DNA of 64,000 nucleotides from Nitrincola tibetensis (GTDB taxonomy: Bacteria > Pseudomonadota > Gammaproteobacteria > Pseudomonadales > Balneatricaceae), in assembly GCF_003284585.1 (NCBI RefSeq), contig NZ_QKRX01000003.1, positions 374,540-438,539 on the forward strand, read 5' to 3'. The position numbers and the translations under genes are program-made. Shown here piece by piece: positions 46,664 through 54,667 of this stretch (within the stretch, counting starts at the first letter, position 1; every line of letters starts with the position of its first letter). The notes beneath the pieces were generated by a model that made no database searches, was not told the DNA's origin, and worked only from the letters and a program-made list of their open reading frames with translations.

Positions 46664-48853
46664 CTAATCAAACGCATAGTTTACACGGAAAAGTAGGCTT
46701 CTTGGTGTGCCAAGCATTGAGCTGGATCGCCAGTACTCCTTATCCAGTAAGTTAGTGACAGCCAGTGACATGCGCCAATTATCTAGGTTGTAACCCAGGG
46801 CCGCATCGACACGGTTAAAGCCATCTAATTTAGTGGTGTTGCTTAAGTTCGTCCATGAGTCTCCGATATGTGTAACCCCAATTTCACCATAGGAGTGTTC
46901 GTTAGGTAGGTATCGAAGAAAGAGGTTCCCAGTGTTTTGCGCAACTCCAGCTAGACGTTTTCCCGTGTTCGTTGGGGTGGCTTTGTCTTCTTTCACTGAT
47001 GCTTCGTTGTAACCATAACCGCCTCGAACATAGAGCTGGTCGGTGAGTCGTCCAATAAAGCTGAGCTCAACCCCTTTGGACTGATGTTGCCCTTGCACTT
47101 CCCAGTAGTAAGGATCGTCGTTTGGATCAGGACGGTAGCGAATGTTGTTTTTCCGTATGTCATAAATTGCAAATTGTGTGCTTAAACGTTGGTTCAAGAG
47201 GTCGCTTTTAATGCCAATTTCATATTGATCGTTAAATTGTGGATCGGCATCAAAGAGTTCAAGGTTTTGGTTGGCGTTGATCGGGTTGACTCCCATTCGT
47301 CCGCCAAATGGAGCAAAGCTTCGGCTATAGGAAGCGTAAAGAGTGTGATGTTGGAAAGGGCGCCAAACAATACCAATATTCGGGCTAAAGGTGCTGTCAT
47401 CAATGCTTCTTTCAAAGTTGGGATTACTGCTCGCTAGCAAGCGATTTTCCGATAGGCTTTTATAATAATCGTAACGAACGCCAAGCATCAGATCGAGATC
47501 ATCGGTCAGTCCAATTAAATCTTGTACAAAAAGCCCGTAGTTGGTGCCTTTAGAGTAGTTGTGTGTCCGTATCTCTAAATCTCCTGAGCCTCTAGAGCTG
47601 GATCTTTCACCAGTTAAGGGGTTCACATATCCGAAGATGGGTGAACCATCTTTGTTTTCATTGGCAAGCTTGGGCTCTCGTTGTTCAATAGAGTAGTCAA
47701 ACCCTAAGGTTAAACGGTGTTTTAACGGACCTGTCATGAACTCACCGAGTAGGCTCAGGTTGTTACTGAAGGTTGTATTTGCTGTTTCTTGCCAGTAATA
47801 CACTTGGCTGATATCGCCAACATGGCCTACACAACTTCCACCTGTTCTAACGACGGTCGATTCGCTAGCGCAATAGGTTCCTAAATAAAAATGATCGAAG
47901 TTTTGATAGGCTTCGCGATAGCTAGCGGCCCATTGCATCTGCCATTGATCATTGAGCTGGTACTTCAAATCAGAGCGAAGCACTTGCAGTTTATCATCAA
48001 CAAAGTCACCGGGTTGTGCAAATCCGGTTTTGATCGAGGTGCCATCCGGTAAGTTTTCAAATGCTGGGCCGCGATCCGGAACTCGGTGTAATTTATCGTA
48101 GGTATACTGCGCAGTCCAGGTGAGCCCTTCGTAGTTGTCGTAGGTAATGCTGGGAGAGAGCATGTCGATTTCATTTTTAATACCGCTTCTAAAGCTCTCA
48201 CTTTGCCCGTGTTCTCCCGTGAGTCTAACAGCCCAGTTATCGGAAATGACTTCATTAATATCGATGACGACCCCCTGATTATCATACGAGCCTGCATACC
48301 CTCCTATAGAGCTTCTGGATTCAAAGTTGGCTGACTTACTGACCATGTTAATAACTCCGCCACCAGCACTGCGTCCATAGAGTACGGATGCCGGACCTTT
48401 GAGTATCTCGATGCGCTCTACATTCGCGGTGCTGCGGCGTACTTGGCCGCTTTCTCTATTACCATCGCGGTAAATATCGCCAGTATCCGCACTGAATCCA
48501 CGTAACATGATGCCATCACCGCGCATGTCGTACGAAGTAGAGACGCCGGGGGTTCCTTGCAGCATGACGCTTAAATCATTGGACCCGTAAAGTTTGAATT
48601 TTTGAACATCTAGAGTGTCGATTGTTTGTGGAATTTGTTTTTTATCTAAATTGTTTCGTGTCACGCTGGCCTGTTGATAGTCTACATAGGTGCGTGTGGG
48701 GTCATTTTCCTCCATGGCTTCAACCATGAGAGTGGGGAGAACTGCACTCATTTGGGTTTCGGCATTAACCTGTGAAACGTACGTCATCATAGGTGCAAGG
48801 GAGATTGAAAGCAGGAGTAACGGGTGCTTTTGCTTAAAAGTCATGATAGTCAT
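46664..48853 (-). CDS. TonB-dependent siderophore receptor (FhuE/FoxA-like)
   Basis: This is a 729-residue outer-membrane receptor. Signal peptide ends near VNAET; a TonB-box-like LPTLMVEA follows. The plug has IPQTIDTLD, MLQGTPGVSTSYDMRGDGIMLRGFSADTGDIYRDG and IEILKGPASVLYGRSAGGGVINMVSK. The barrel carries a cysteine pair (CASESTVVRTGGSC, about 325-340) in an outer loop and ends NYAFD, one residue beyond the usual terminal aromatic. It resembles hydroxamate-type or coprogen receptors, but ligand cannot be fixed. I see no good Fur box directly upstream; it may be transcribed with the following small gene. Confidence 0.9.
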   Translation of the reverse strand: MTIMTFKQKHPLLLLSISLAPMMTYVSQVNAETQMSAVLPTLMVEAMEENDPTRTYVDYQQASVTRNNLDKKQIPQTIDTLDVQKFKLYGSNDLSVMLQGTPGVSTSYDMRGDGIMLRGFSADTGDIYRDGNRESGQVRRSTANVERIEILKGPASVLYGRSAGGGVINMVSKSANFESRSSIGGYAGSYDNQGVVIDINEVISDNWAVRLTGEHGQSESFRSGIKNEIDMLSPSITYDNYEGLTWTAQYTYDKLHRVPDRGPAFENLPDGTSIKTGFAQPGDFVDDKLQVLRSDLKYQLNDQWQMQWAASYREAYQNFDHFYLGTYCASESTVVRTGGSCVGHVGDISQVYYWQETANTTFSNNLSLLGEFMTGPLKHRLTLGFDYSIEQREPKLANENKDGSPIFGYVNPLTGERSSSRGSGDLEIRTHNYSKGTNYGLFVQDLIGLTDDLDLMLGVRYDYYKSLSENRLLASSNPNFERSIDDSTFSPNIGIVWRPFQHHTLYASYSRSFAPFGGRMGVNPINANQNLELFDADPQFNDQYEIGIKSDLLNQRLSTQFAIYDIRKNNIRYRPDPNDDPYYWEVQGQHQSKGVELSFIGRLTDQLYVRGGYGYNEASVKEDKATPTNTGKRLAGVAQNTGNLFLRYLPNEHSYGEIGVTHIGDSWTNLSNTTKLDGFNRVDAALGYNLDNWRMSLAVTNLLDKEYWRSSSMLGTPRSLLFRVNYAFD

Positions 48854-48993
48854 CTTGTAACAGTGGTGGATTTAAAGCACAGACGTTTTGTTACATCCGT
48901 TTTTGTCTGTAGACTAGAAGTCCTTTTCAAAAGCGAGCCTAGTTTCTTCGTACACGTATTTTGAGAAATTAAATATTTATCCTGTTTGGGTTG

Positions 48994-49446
48994 TTAATGC
49001 AGAGTCCTCTCGGTCATTCTTGAATCTTGATAGCAAGAACAAGGGCTGATGCCATGCTGAGCTTTTTCGCAAGCTCGATGTCTAAAAAGCTCACGTCTCA
49101 ATCGACAGCTTTCTTGAAGAAATGCCAAGGATAGATTGGGGTCGTCGTGTGTATCTGATGCGGCTTCCTCGTAGAGGCTGAGATAACGTTCTAAGGTAGA
49201 AAAGCAACGAGGCCAGCGCGTTTGTCTCGCATATAAATCAGCAAGGTTTTGAATGCTGATCGAAAGACAAATAATTTGCAGCATACTGGGTTCATCCTCT
49301 GCGCCAGACAGGTTTGTTTCTGAAAGCGCAGTTTTCATCAGCTCGATTGCATCAAGGTAAAGCACTTCTGCGTGCGCATAAATCTCACTTTTAAACGCGA
49401 TATTTGCTTGTTGCGTGATGTGTTTCCAAAGCGCTAGATCTGCCAT
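48994..49446 (-). CDS. TPR-like small protein, divergent from sodA
   Basis: This is a 150-residue, likely cytosolic protein made of helical repeats (WKHITQQANIAFKSEIYAHAEVLYLDAIELM, then QNLADLYARQTRWPRCFSTLERYLSLYEEA), which fits TPR. The tail holds a histidine and three cysteines (HRACEKAQHGISPCSCYQD) that could bind a metal or cluster. No named family is recognised. It shares a 109-base promoter region with sodA, including a Fur-like box, so co-control by iron is likely. In P. aeruginosa a small gene of unknown function also adjoins the Fur-regulated sodA. Confidence 0.75.
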   Translation of the reverse strand: MADLALWKHITQQANIAFKSEIYAHAEVLYLDAIELMKTALSETNLSGAEDEPSMLQIICLSISIQNLADLYARQTRWPRCFSTLERYLSLYEEAASDTHDDPNLSLAFLQESCRLRRELFRHRACEKAQHGISPCSCYQDSRMTERTLH

Positions 49447-49491
49447 AACTCACCTCAGTGATGGAGGGGTTCAAAACAAGTTTGCAAATAA

Positions 49492-49527
49492 TAGTTGTTT
49501 TTTCATCTAATGCAAATAATAATGATT
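49492..49527 (+). promoter_or_regulatory. Fur-controlled promoter cassette, copy 2 (sodA)
   Basis: This is the same 36-base unit as at 46376-46411, with CATC as the variable bases. TTGTTT at 49495-49500 and AATAAT at 49518-49523 are spaced 17 bases; the Fur-like box is 49509-49527. The predicted transcript would start about 26 bases before the sodA ATG. Confidence 0.7.
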
Positions 49528-49555
49528 ACTATTATGTTTAGATTTGGAGTTGAGT

Positions 49556-50167
49556 ATGGCCTTTGAATTACCGAAATTACCCTATGGGTACGCAGATCTT
49601 GAACCTCATATTGATGCGTTAACGATGGAGATTCATCATTCTCGCCATCATCAAACCTATGTGAATGGACTGAATGCTGCGATCGAAGGCACTGATTATG
49701 AAGTCTATGCGTTGGATGAGCTGGTAAGGCGTTGCTACTCACTACCAGACACAGTGCAAACCGCTGTCAGAAATCATGGCGGGGGACATGCAAATCACAG
49801 TTTGTTTTGGGAAGTAATGTCACCAAATGGAGGTGGGCTTCCTGCAGGGCGATTATCCGATGAGATTGAGTTAGCCTTTGGATCCTTTGATGCGTTTAAA
49901 GCGCTATTTATTGAGGCCGCTATTAAGCGCTTTGGCAGTGGTTGGGCATGGTTAGTGGTTAACCCGGATAAAACGCTGAGTGTCACCAGTAGTGCCAATC
50001 AAGACAGCCCGCTGATGGATGGTCAGTCTCCAATATTGGGCTTGGATGTCTGGGAACATGCCTACTATTTGAAATACCAAAACAAGCGCCCAGACTATAT
50101 AGCTGCGTTTTTTAATGTCATTCATTGGTCACGTGTGTCAGAGCTATACGAGAAAGCGGTTGGCTAG
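49556..50167 (+). CDS. sodA: Superoxide dismutase, Mn-type (SodA)
   Basis: This is a 203-residue iron/manganese superoxide dismutase, converting superoxide to oxygen and peroxide in the cytosol. Metal ligands are His27, His81, Asp164 and His168. [11 protein letters not shown] (75-85) and the Gln149 in SANQDSPL mark the Mn subtype rather than Fe, which has AAQxWNH and a Gln elsewhere. GGAG at 49546-49549 fixes ATG 49556, not the TTG at 49544. The Fur-like cassette upstream matches the known pattern in which Mn-SOD replaces Fe-SOD when iron is short. Confidence 0.93.
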   Translation: MAFELPKLPYGYADLEPHIDALTMEIHHSRHHQTYVNGLNAAIEGTDYEVYALDELVRRCYSLPDTVQTAVRNHGGGHANHSLFWEVMSPNGGGLPAGRLSDEIELAFGSFDAFKALFIEAAIKRFGSGWAWLVVNPDKTLSVTSSANQDSPLMDGQSPILGLDVWEHAYYLKYQNKRPDYIAAFFNVIHWSRVSELYEKAVG

Positions 50168-50189
50168 TTAATTGCTTGGCTTTATTCGA

Positions 50190-50218
50190 AAAATCAGGGT
50201 TTCCTCCCTGATTTTTTT
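50190..50218 (+). terminator. Intrinsic terminator of sodA
   Basis: AAAATCAGGG, the loop TTTCCT and CCCTGATTTT, followed by further Ts (to 50218), form a classic rho-independent terminator 23 bases after the sodA stop. It separates sodA from the zinc-responsive ribosomal genes. Confidence 0.85.
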
Positions 50219-50229
50219 AACCATATAAA

Positions 50230-50244
50230 AGTTATGATATAACA
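50230..50244. promoter_or_regulatory. Zur-box-like palindrome
   Basis: AGTTATGATATAACA matches the core of the gamma-proteobacterial Zur consensus (TGTTATANTATAACA, read on either strand) at 13 of 15 positions. It ends 11 bases before the L31B start codon, where it would block transcription or initiation when zinc is replete. Zur control of rpmE2/rpmJ2 is well established in related bacteria. Confidence 0.65.
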
Positions 50245-50255
50245 TAGGATTAGTT

Positions 50256-50501
50256 ATGAAGAAGTCTATTCACCCTGCTTATGATTATGTGATTTTTCGG
50301 GATACCAGCTGCGGAAAAATGTTTAGGATCCGATCGACCTGTCAATCCAAAGAAACGCTCGTTTGGGAGGATGGTAAAACCTATCCCGTCATTAATTTGG
50401 ATATCTCCAGTGCTTCTCATCCCATGTACACCGGCGAGCAACGGATTGTAAGCAATGAAGGCCGTATTGCGCGTTTCAATAAACGCTTCAGTCGTTCTTA
50501 A
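50256..50501 (+). CDS. rpmE2: Ribosomal protein L31 type B (zinc-independent)
   Basis: This is an 81-residue L31 paralogue (YkgM). It starts [23 protein letters not shown] and lacks the CxxC zinc ribbon of the standard L31, having only isolated cysteines. L31B replaces L31 in ribosomes under zinc shortage, freeing zinc. The Zur-like palindrome upstream and rpmJ2 14 bases downstream support this role. Confidence 0.94.
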   Translation: MKKSIHPAYDYVIFRDTSCGKMFRIRSTCQSKETLVWEDGKTYPVINLDISSASHPMYTGEQRIVSNEGRIARFNKRFSRS

Positions 50502-50515
50502 TTGGAGGTTTTTCT

Positions 50516-50656
50516 ATGCAAGTTGTCAGCTCGCTCAAAACTGCCAAAGCACGCCATCCTGATTGCCAAGTTGTCAAACGAAGAGGTCGCTATTACGTGA
50601 TATGTAAGAGCAACCCTCGTTTCAAAGCCCGTCAGGGGGGTGGAAAGAAGCGCTAG
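50516..50656 (+). CDS. rpmJ2: Ribosomal protein L36 type B (zinc-independent)
   Basis: This is a 46-residue L36 paralogue (YkgO). The sequence reads [20 protein letters not shown] then [20 protein letters not shown] and a basic end. It lacks the CCHC zinc set of standard L36 and has the length and layout of E. coli YkgO. GGAGG at 50504-50508 gives a strong ribosome site. It forms a Zur-type operon with rpmE2. Confidence 0.92.
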   Translation: MQVVSSLKTAKARHPDCQVVKRRGRYYVICKSNPRFKARQGGGKKR

Positions 50657-50843
50657 TGCGTCTAGGTCAACTTAATAAGAGCCACTATCGCCGCCCTTCT
50701 TAACGAATGAGGCTCTTCCTATGGTGGATCATTGGGAAGAGCATTCAAATTTAGACTCTTTCTTTGCTAGATCTTAGACATGTTCGCTGAAGCTGAATAA
50801 TACTGGTAGCAAGCAGCCCATATTTTGTGAGTATCAGACAGCT

Positions 50844-50859
50844 ATTGATCAAATGATCA
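50844..50859. promoter_or_regulatory. Candidate DmpR-family upstream activating site
   Basis: Two TGATCA palindromes separated by AA lie about 200 bases before the predicted start site. DmpR/XylR-type sites are TTGATCA-like inverted repeats at 120-200 bases upstream. Spacing and sequence are compatible, but the match is short. Confidence 0.4.
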
Positions 50860-51030
50860 CGCCTAAAAAATCACTTAATCATTTCGTTAACATCCTCGCC
50901 TTAAAAATACCTATCTTGCCTAACATTGGTTGATATAAGAGTAGGGTATTTTTTTCTGATTGGTATTTTTTATTTACACTTCAATTAATTAGAGATTCAC
51001 ATAACATGCATTTCAGCTGCGAAGAGGATG

Positions 51031-51046
51031 TGGCACAGCACTTGCT
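51031..51046 (+). promoter_or_regulatory. Sigma-54 promoter of the dmp operon
   Basis: TGGCAC, five bases (AGCAC) and TTGCT give a textbook -24/-12 element with invariant GG and GC ten bases apart. Transcription should start about 51057, giving a leader of roughly 43 bases before dmpK. Sigma-54 promoters with a DmpR-family activator control phenol hydroxylase operons in Pseudomonas and Acinetobacter. Confidence 0.85.
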
Positions 51047-51099
51047 TTAATACTTCTGACAATGACGACATAACAAGATAAAAAGTCAGAGGTTACGCA

Positions 51100-51408
51100 A
51101 TGCCAAATTTGCATGTTTATCACAACCCTTCACCCCGTGCTCGAACAGGTGTCGATGGCCTGAAAAAATACATTCGGGTTCGAAGTGAACTAGGTGCCCG
51201 TTTTGTCGAATTCGATTTTGCAATTGAAGATCCCTCTCTTTTTGTTGAGCTGATCATGCCACCGACCGCATTTGAGGCCTTCTGCAAGAATAATCATGTC
51301 ATTCACATGACGGATGAGCAGATGGCTGAAGTCGATGCTGAGTTAGAAAAGTGGCGTTACGGCGAAGACACGCTAATGAGCAAAAATCACAACCGTTCTG
51401 TTGAATAA
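51100..51408 (+). CDS. dmpK: Phenol hydroxylase accessory/assembly subunit P0 (DmpK)
   Basis: DmpK is the 102-residue small subunit needed to obtain active multicomponent phenol hydroxylase, probably by loading iron into the oxygenase; it is not required in turnover. The sequence TGVDGLKKYIRVRSELGARFVEFDFAIEDP and ITHMTDEQM-like middle (HVIHMTDEQM) are diagnostic. It is first in the operon, as in Pseudomonas CF600. Confidence 0.92.
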   Translation: MPNLHVYHNPSPRARTGVDGLKKYIRVRSELGARFVEFDFAIEDPSLFVELIMPPTAFEAFCKNNHVIHMTDEQMAEVDAELEKWRYGEDTLMSKNHNRSVE

Positions 51409-51435
51409 AAATAACATCAACTTTGAGTGACGCTT

Positions 51436-52422
51436 ATGACCATTGAAATTAAAACGTCAACACTGGAGCCAGTGCGCAATACCTTTGCCAATATCGAACG
51501 CCGATTTGGTGATAAACCTGCTTCACGTTATCAGGAAGCAACCTATGACCTGCAAGCAGAAACGAACTTTCATTACCGCCCATTATGGCAACCTGAATTT
51601 GAATTGAACGATAAAAACCGTACCAAAATCGTGATGGAAGATTGGTATGCGTTAAAAGATCCTCGTCAATTCTATTATGGTGCCTATGTTCAACAGCGCG
51701 CAAAAATGCAAGAAGCGGCAGAAAGCAGTTATGGCTTTTTTGAAAAGCGTAACTTGGCAGACTATTTAAGTGATGATGTCAAAAACTTGCTCATTACTTA
51801 TTTAATCCCTCTAAGACATATTGAGAATACCGCCAACTTAAACAATATGTACGGCTGTGCATTTGGTTATGGTACAGCCATAACTCAAGCCCTGTTATAT
51901 AACGCCATGGATCGCTTAGGTATTGCTCAATACTTATCACGAATCGGCCTAATGCTTGATGGTAATACCGGACAATCGTTAATCGAATCTAAGCAGCACT
52001 GGATGGAAAATCCTGCATGGCAGGGTATGCGTGCGCTGTGCGAGGAGATGACGACCGTTGAAGATTGGTTTGAAGTGGTGCTGGCGCAAAACCTGGTGAT
52101 GGATACGCTGATTTTCAACCTTTTCTACGAACAATTGGATGGCAAACTCGCGGCGATGGGTGGTCGTGATATCGCTATGTTGACTGAGTTTATGCAGGCA
52201 TGGAACAAGGATGTTAGCAAATGGTTCGATTCTGTGCTGAAAACGGTCGTCTCAGAATCGGATGAAAATAAAGCTCTCCTTCACGCTTGGACTGAGAAAT
52301 GGCAAGCGAAAACGCTAGAAGCCTTAAGACCTGTCACTCATGAACTGCTGGAACCAGCAGCGCTCGATCAGGCGGTTGCAGAGCTTGAAAAGCGCATCAA
52401 AAAAGCCGGAATTACAGCCTAA
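51436..52422 (+). CDS. dmpL: Phenol hydroxylase beta subunit P1 (DmpL)
   Basis: DmpL is the non-catalytic beta subunit of the diiron oxygenase, 328 residues. The ATG at 51436 matches the family start (TIEIKTSTLEPVRNT); a GTG at 51427 is unneeded. The RRFGDKPASRYQEATYDLQAE and NFHYRPLW stretches are signature. It forms the (alpha-beta-gamma)2 oxygenase with DmpN and DmpO. Confidence 0.93.
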   Translation: MTIEIKTSTLEPVRNTFANIERRFGDKPASRYQEATYDLQAETNFHYRPLWQPEFELNDKNRTKIVMEDWYALKDPRQFYYGAYVQQRAKMQEAAESSYGFFEKRNLADYLSDDVKNLLITYLIPLRHIENTANLNNMYGCAFGYGTAITQALLYNAMDRLGIAQYLSRIGLMLDGNTGQSLIESKQHWMENPAWQGMRALCEEMTTVEDWFEVVLAQNLVMDTLIFNLFYEQLDGKLAAMGGRDIAMLTEFMQAWNKDVSKWFDSVLKTVVSESDENKALLHAWTEKWQAKTLEALRPVTHELLEPAALDQAVAELEKRIKKAGITA

Positions 52423-52432
52423 GGGGTTCAGC

Positions 52433-52702
52433 ATGTCCAAAGTTTATATCGCGTTACAAGATAATGATGAATCTCGCTACATCATTGAAGCCATCGAAGA
52501 AGATAACCCAGATGCGACGGTGATTCATCATCCAGCGATGATCCGAATCGAAAATGAAAATAGCCTCATCGTAAAACGGGAAACCGTTGAAGAAAAAATG
52601 GGTCGTGATTGGAATGTCCAAGAGTTGCATCTCAATCTCATCACGCTGGGTGGCAATGTCGATGAAGATGATGATCAGCTCAGTTTAAGCTGGAATGTTT
52701 GA
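52433..52702 (+). CDS. dmpM: Phenol hydroxylase effector/activator P2 (DmpM)
   Basis: DmpM is the cofactorless effector that docks on the oxygenase and is essential for activity, 89 residues (typical is 90). It begins MSKVYIALQDNDESRYIIEA and shows the IENENSLIVKRETVEEKMGRDWNVQELHL stretch. The ATG lies 10 bases after dmpL; the longer open frame upstream is not coding. Confidence 0.93.
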   Translation: MSKVYIALQDNDESRYIIEAIEEDNPDATVIHHPAMIRIENENSLIVKRETVEEKMGRDWNVQELHLNLITLGGNVDEDDDQLSLSWNV

Positions 52703-52730
52703 TTGGTATTAAAATAAAAAGGGTCAGAAA

Positions 52731-54233
52731 ATGTCAGCTAAAAAACTTAATTTAAAAGATAAGTACAGATTATTAACACGAGATCTTGATTGGGAATACT
52801 CTTACGCAGATCGTAAAAAAGCATTTCCTTATGAAGAGTTTGAAGGCATTAAGATTACGGATTGGTCTAAATGGGAAGATCCCTTTAGATTAACCATGGA
52901 TGCCTACTGGAAATATCAGGCTGAAAAAGAGAAAAAACTTTACGCCATATTTGATGCTTTTGCCCAAAATAACGGTCATTTAAATGTGACCGACGCCCGT
53001 TATGTTAATGCTATTAAAATCTTTTTAACCGGTGTGTCTCCACTAGAGTATCAAGCCTACCAAGGTTATGCGCATGTCGGTCGTCAGTTTGGCGGTGCGG
53101 GTGCACGTGTGGCTTGCCAGATGCAATCGATCGATGAGTTGCGTCATGTGCAAACACAAATTCACGCCATGAGCCATTACAACAAGTACTTTGATGGTTT
53201 CCAAGATTGGACTCACATGCATGATCGCGTGTGGTACTTGTCAGTGCCGAAATCTTTCTTTGATGATGCGCGCAGTGCAGGACCTTTCGAGTTCCTGATT
53301 GCAATCAGTTTCAGTTTTGAATATGTCTTAACGAACTTGTTGTTCGTTCCTTTTATGTCAGGTGCTGCTCATAACGGTGATATGGCGACCTGTACCTTCG
53401 GTTTCTCTGCTCAGTCTGATGAAGCTCGCCACATGACGCTAGGCTTAGAAATCATCAAGTTTCTGCTGGAGCAACACGAAGACAACGTGCCTATCGTGCA
53501 GAAGTGGATCGATAAGTGGTTCTGGCGTGGAACACGCTTGCTATCCATTGTTGCCATGATGATGGATTACATGTTGCCCAACAAAGTGATGTCTTGGAAA
53601 GAAGCTTGGGAAGTCTACTTTGAAGAAGCAGGTGGTGCGCTTTTTAAAGACTTAGCACGCTACGGTATTCGTATGCCGAAATTTGTTGAAACCACTGAAA
53701 AAGAGAAAGAGCACATTTCGCATCAAGCCTGGTGGATCTTCTACAACTACGGTCATGCAGCTGGTTTCCATACCTGGATTCCCAGTGACGAAGAGCTGGA
53801 TTGGTTAAGCGAAAAATACCCCGATACGTTTGACAAATATTATCGTCCCCGTTGGGAACTAGCCAGGAAAATGGAAGCGGAAGGTAAGCGCTTCTATAGC
53901 CAGGCGTTGCCGCAACTCTGTACCACCTGTCAGATTCCGATGGGCTTTACCGAGATGGACGATCCTACCCAAATTGCCTATCGCTCAAGCGATTACGAAG
54001 GAGAGAAGTACCACTTCTGTTCTGATGGCTGCAAACACATCTTTGATGAAGAACCTGAAAAGTATGTTCAGTCCTGGTTGCCCGTGCATCAAATTTATCA
54101 AGGTAACTGTGGTGGTGCCAGCGTGGAAGAAGTACTGCGCGACTACTACAAACTTAACCTCGGTGCTGACAACTTGGACATCAAAGGCTCACCCGATGAG
54201 CAGCGCTGGAAAGAGTGGAAAGGTGTCGCTTAA
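52731..54233 (+). CDS. dmpN: Phenol hydroxylase alpha subunit P3 (DmpN), diiron oxygenase
   Basis: DmpN is the catalytic oxygenase, hydroxylating phenol to catechol with O2. It is 500 residues. The diiron ligands are visible: Glu106, Glu136-x-x-His139 (DELRH), Glu197, and Glu231-x-x-His234 (DEARH), matching the bacterial multicomponent monooxygenase set. The C-terminus has a zinc-binding YHS-type segment (CTTC at about 400 and FCSDGC at about 429). The gene is noticeably A/T-rich at its start compared with the lower-pathway genes. Confidence 0.96.
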   Translation: MSAKKLNLKDKYRLLTRDLDWEYSYADRKKAFPYEEFEGIKITDWSKWEDPFRLTMDAYWKYQAEKEKKLYAIFDAFAQNNGHLNVTDARYVNAIKIFLTGVSPLEYQAYQGYAHVGRQFGGAGARVACQMQSIDELRHVQTQIHAMSHYNKYFDGFQDWTHMHDRVWYLSVPKSFFDDARSAGPFEFLIAISFSFEYVLTNLLFVPFMSGAAHNGDMATCTFGFSAQSDEARHMTLGLEIIKFLLEQHEDNVPIVQKWIDKWFWRGTRLLSIVAMMMDYMLPNKVMSWKEAWEVYFEEAGGALFKDLARYGIRMPKFVETTEKEKEHISHQAWWIFYNYGHAAGFHTWIPSDEELDWLSEKYPDTFDKYYRPRWELARKMEAEGKRFYSQALPQLCTTCQIPMGFTEMDDPTQIAYRSSDYEGEKYHFCSDGCKHIFDEEPEKYVQSWLPVHQIYQGNCGGASVEEVLRDYYKLNLGADNLDIKGSPDEQRWKEWKGVA

Positions 54234-54294
54234 TTCTCCTCGGAGTCATTCAAGATGTGAGCCACTTCGGTGGTTCCAGAGATAGGAAACGATT

Positions 54295-54657
54295 ATGTCA
54301 GTAAGAGCTATTACGCCTGACTATAAAGTGCAGGCACGGGACAGAGTTGAAAATTTTCATGGTAATCAAATTGTGTATGTGGCTTGGGATCATCATTTGA
54401 TGTTCTGTGCGCCTTTTGCTTATGCGCTTCCACCCAGCATGACCTTTGCCGAGTTGCGTGACCAGGTGATGCCCGAAGCCTTCGGCTTGCATGAAGAGTT
54501 CACAAAGATCAATTGGGAAACAGCAACTTGGTTGCTGGATAACCAACCTTTTACTCCCGATCTGAATCAATCACTAAAAGCACAAGGTGTCGGTCATAAA
54601 TCGGTATTGCGATTCCAAACGCCTGAGCTGACAGGGTTCCAGGGCAAAGCGGTTTAA
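54295..54657 (+). CDS. dmpO: Phenol hydroxylase gamma subunit P4 (DmpO)
   Basis: DmpO is the 120-residue gamma subunit. It shows FHGNQIVYVAWDHHLMFCAPFAYALPP and INWETATWLLDNQPFTPD, both family hallmarks. It completes the oxygenase hexamer. A 61-base gap separates it from dmpN. Confidence 0.92.
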   Translation: MSVRAITPDYKVQARDRVENFHGNQIVYVAWDHHLMFCAPFAYALPPSMTFAELRDQVMPEAFGLHEEFTKINWETATWLLDNQPFTPDLNQSLKAQGVGHKSVLRFQTPELTGFQGKAV

Positions 54658-54667
54658 GGAGCAGGTC

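Larger units (their letters stand above)
50657..51099 (+). promoter_or_regulatory. Gene-free regulatory region before the phenol operon
   Basis: No ORF with a ribosome site is present. From left to right it contains an imperfect AAGAGCC/GGCTCTT pairing near 50678-50715 with a large loop, tandem TGATCA sites (50846-50851 and 50854-50859) resembling a DmpR/XylR-type activator site, a weak IHF-like A/T element (TTGATA near 50930), and the sigma-54 promoter at 51031-51046. Confidence 0.6.

Noticed and set aside
48854-48993. Fur box directly before the second siderophore receptor
   Set aside because: The 140-base stretch has only A/T-rich sequence (AAATATTTATCC) with poor symmetry, not a credible 7-1-7 match.
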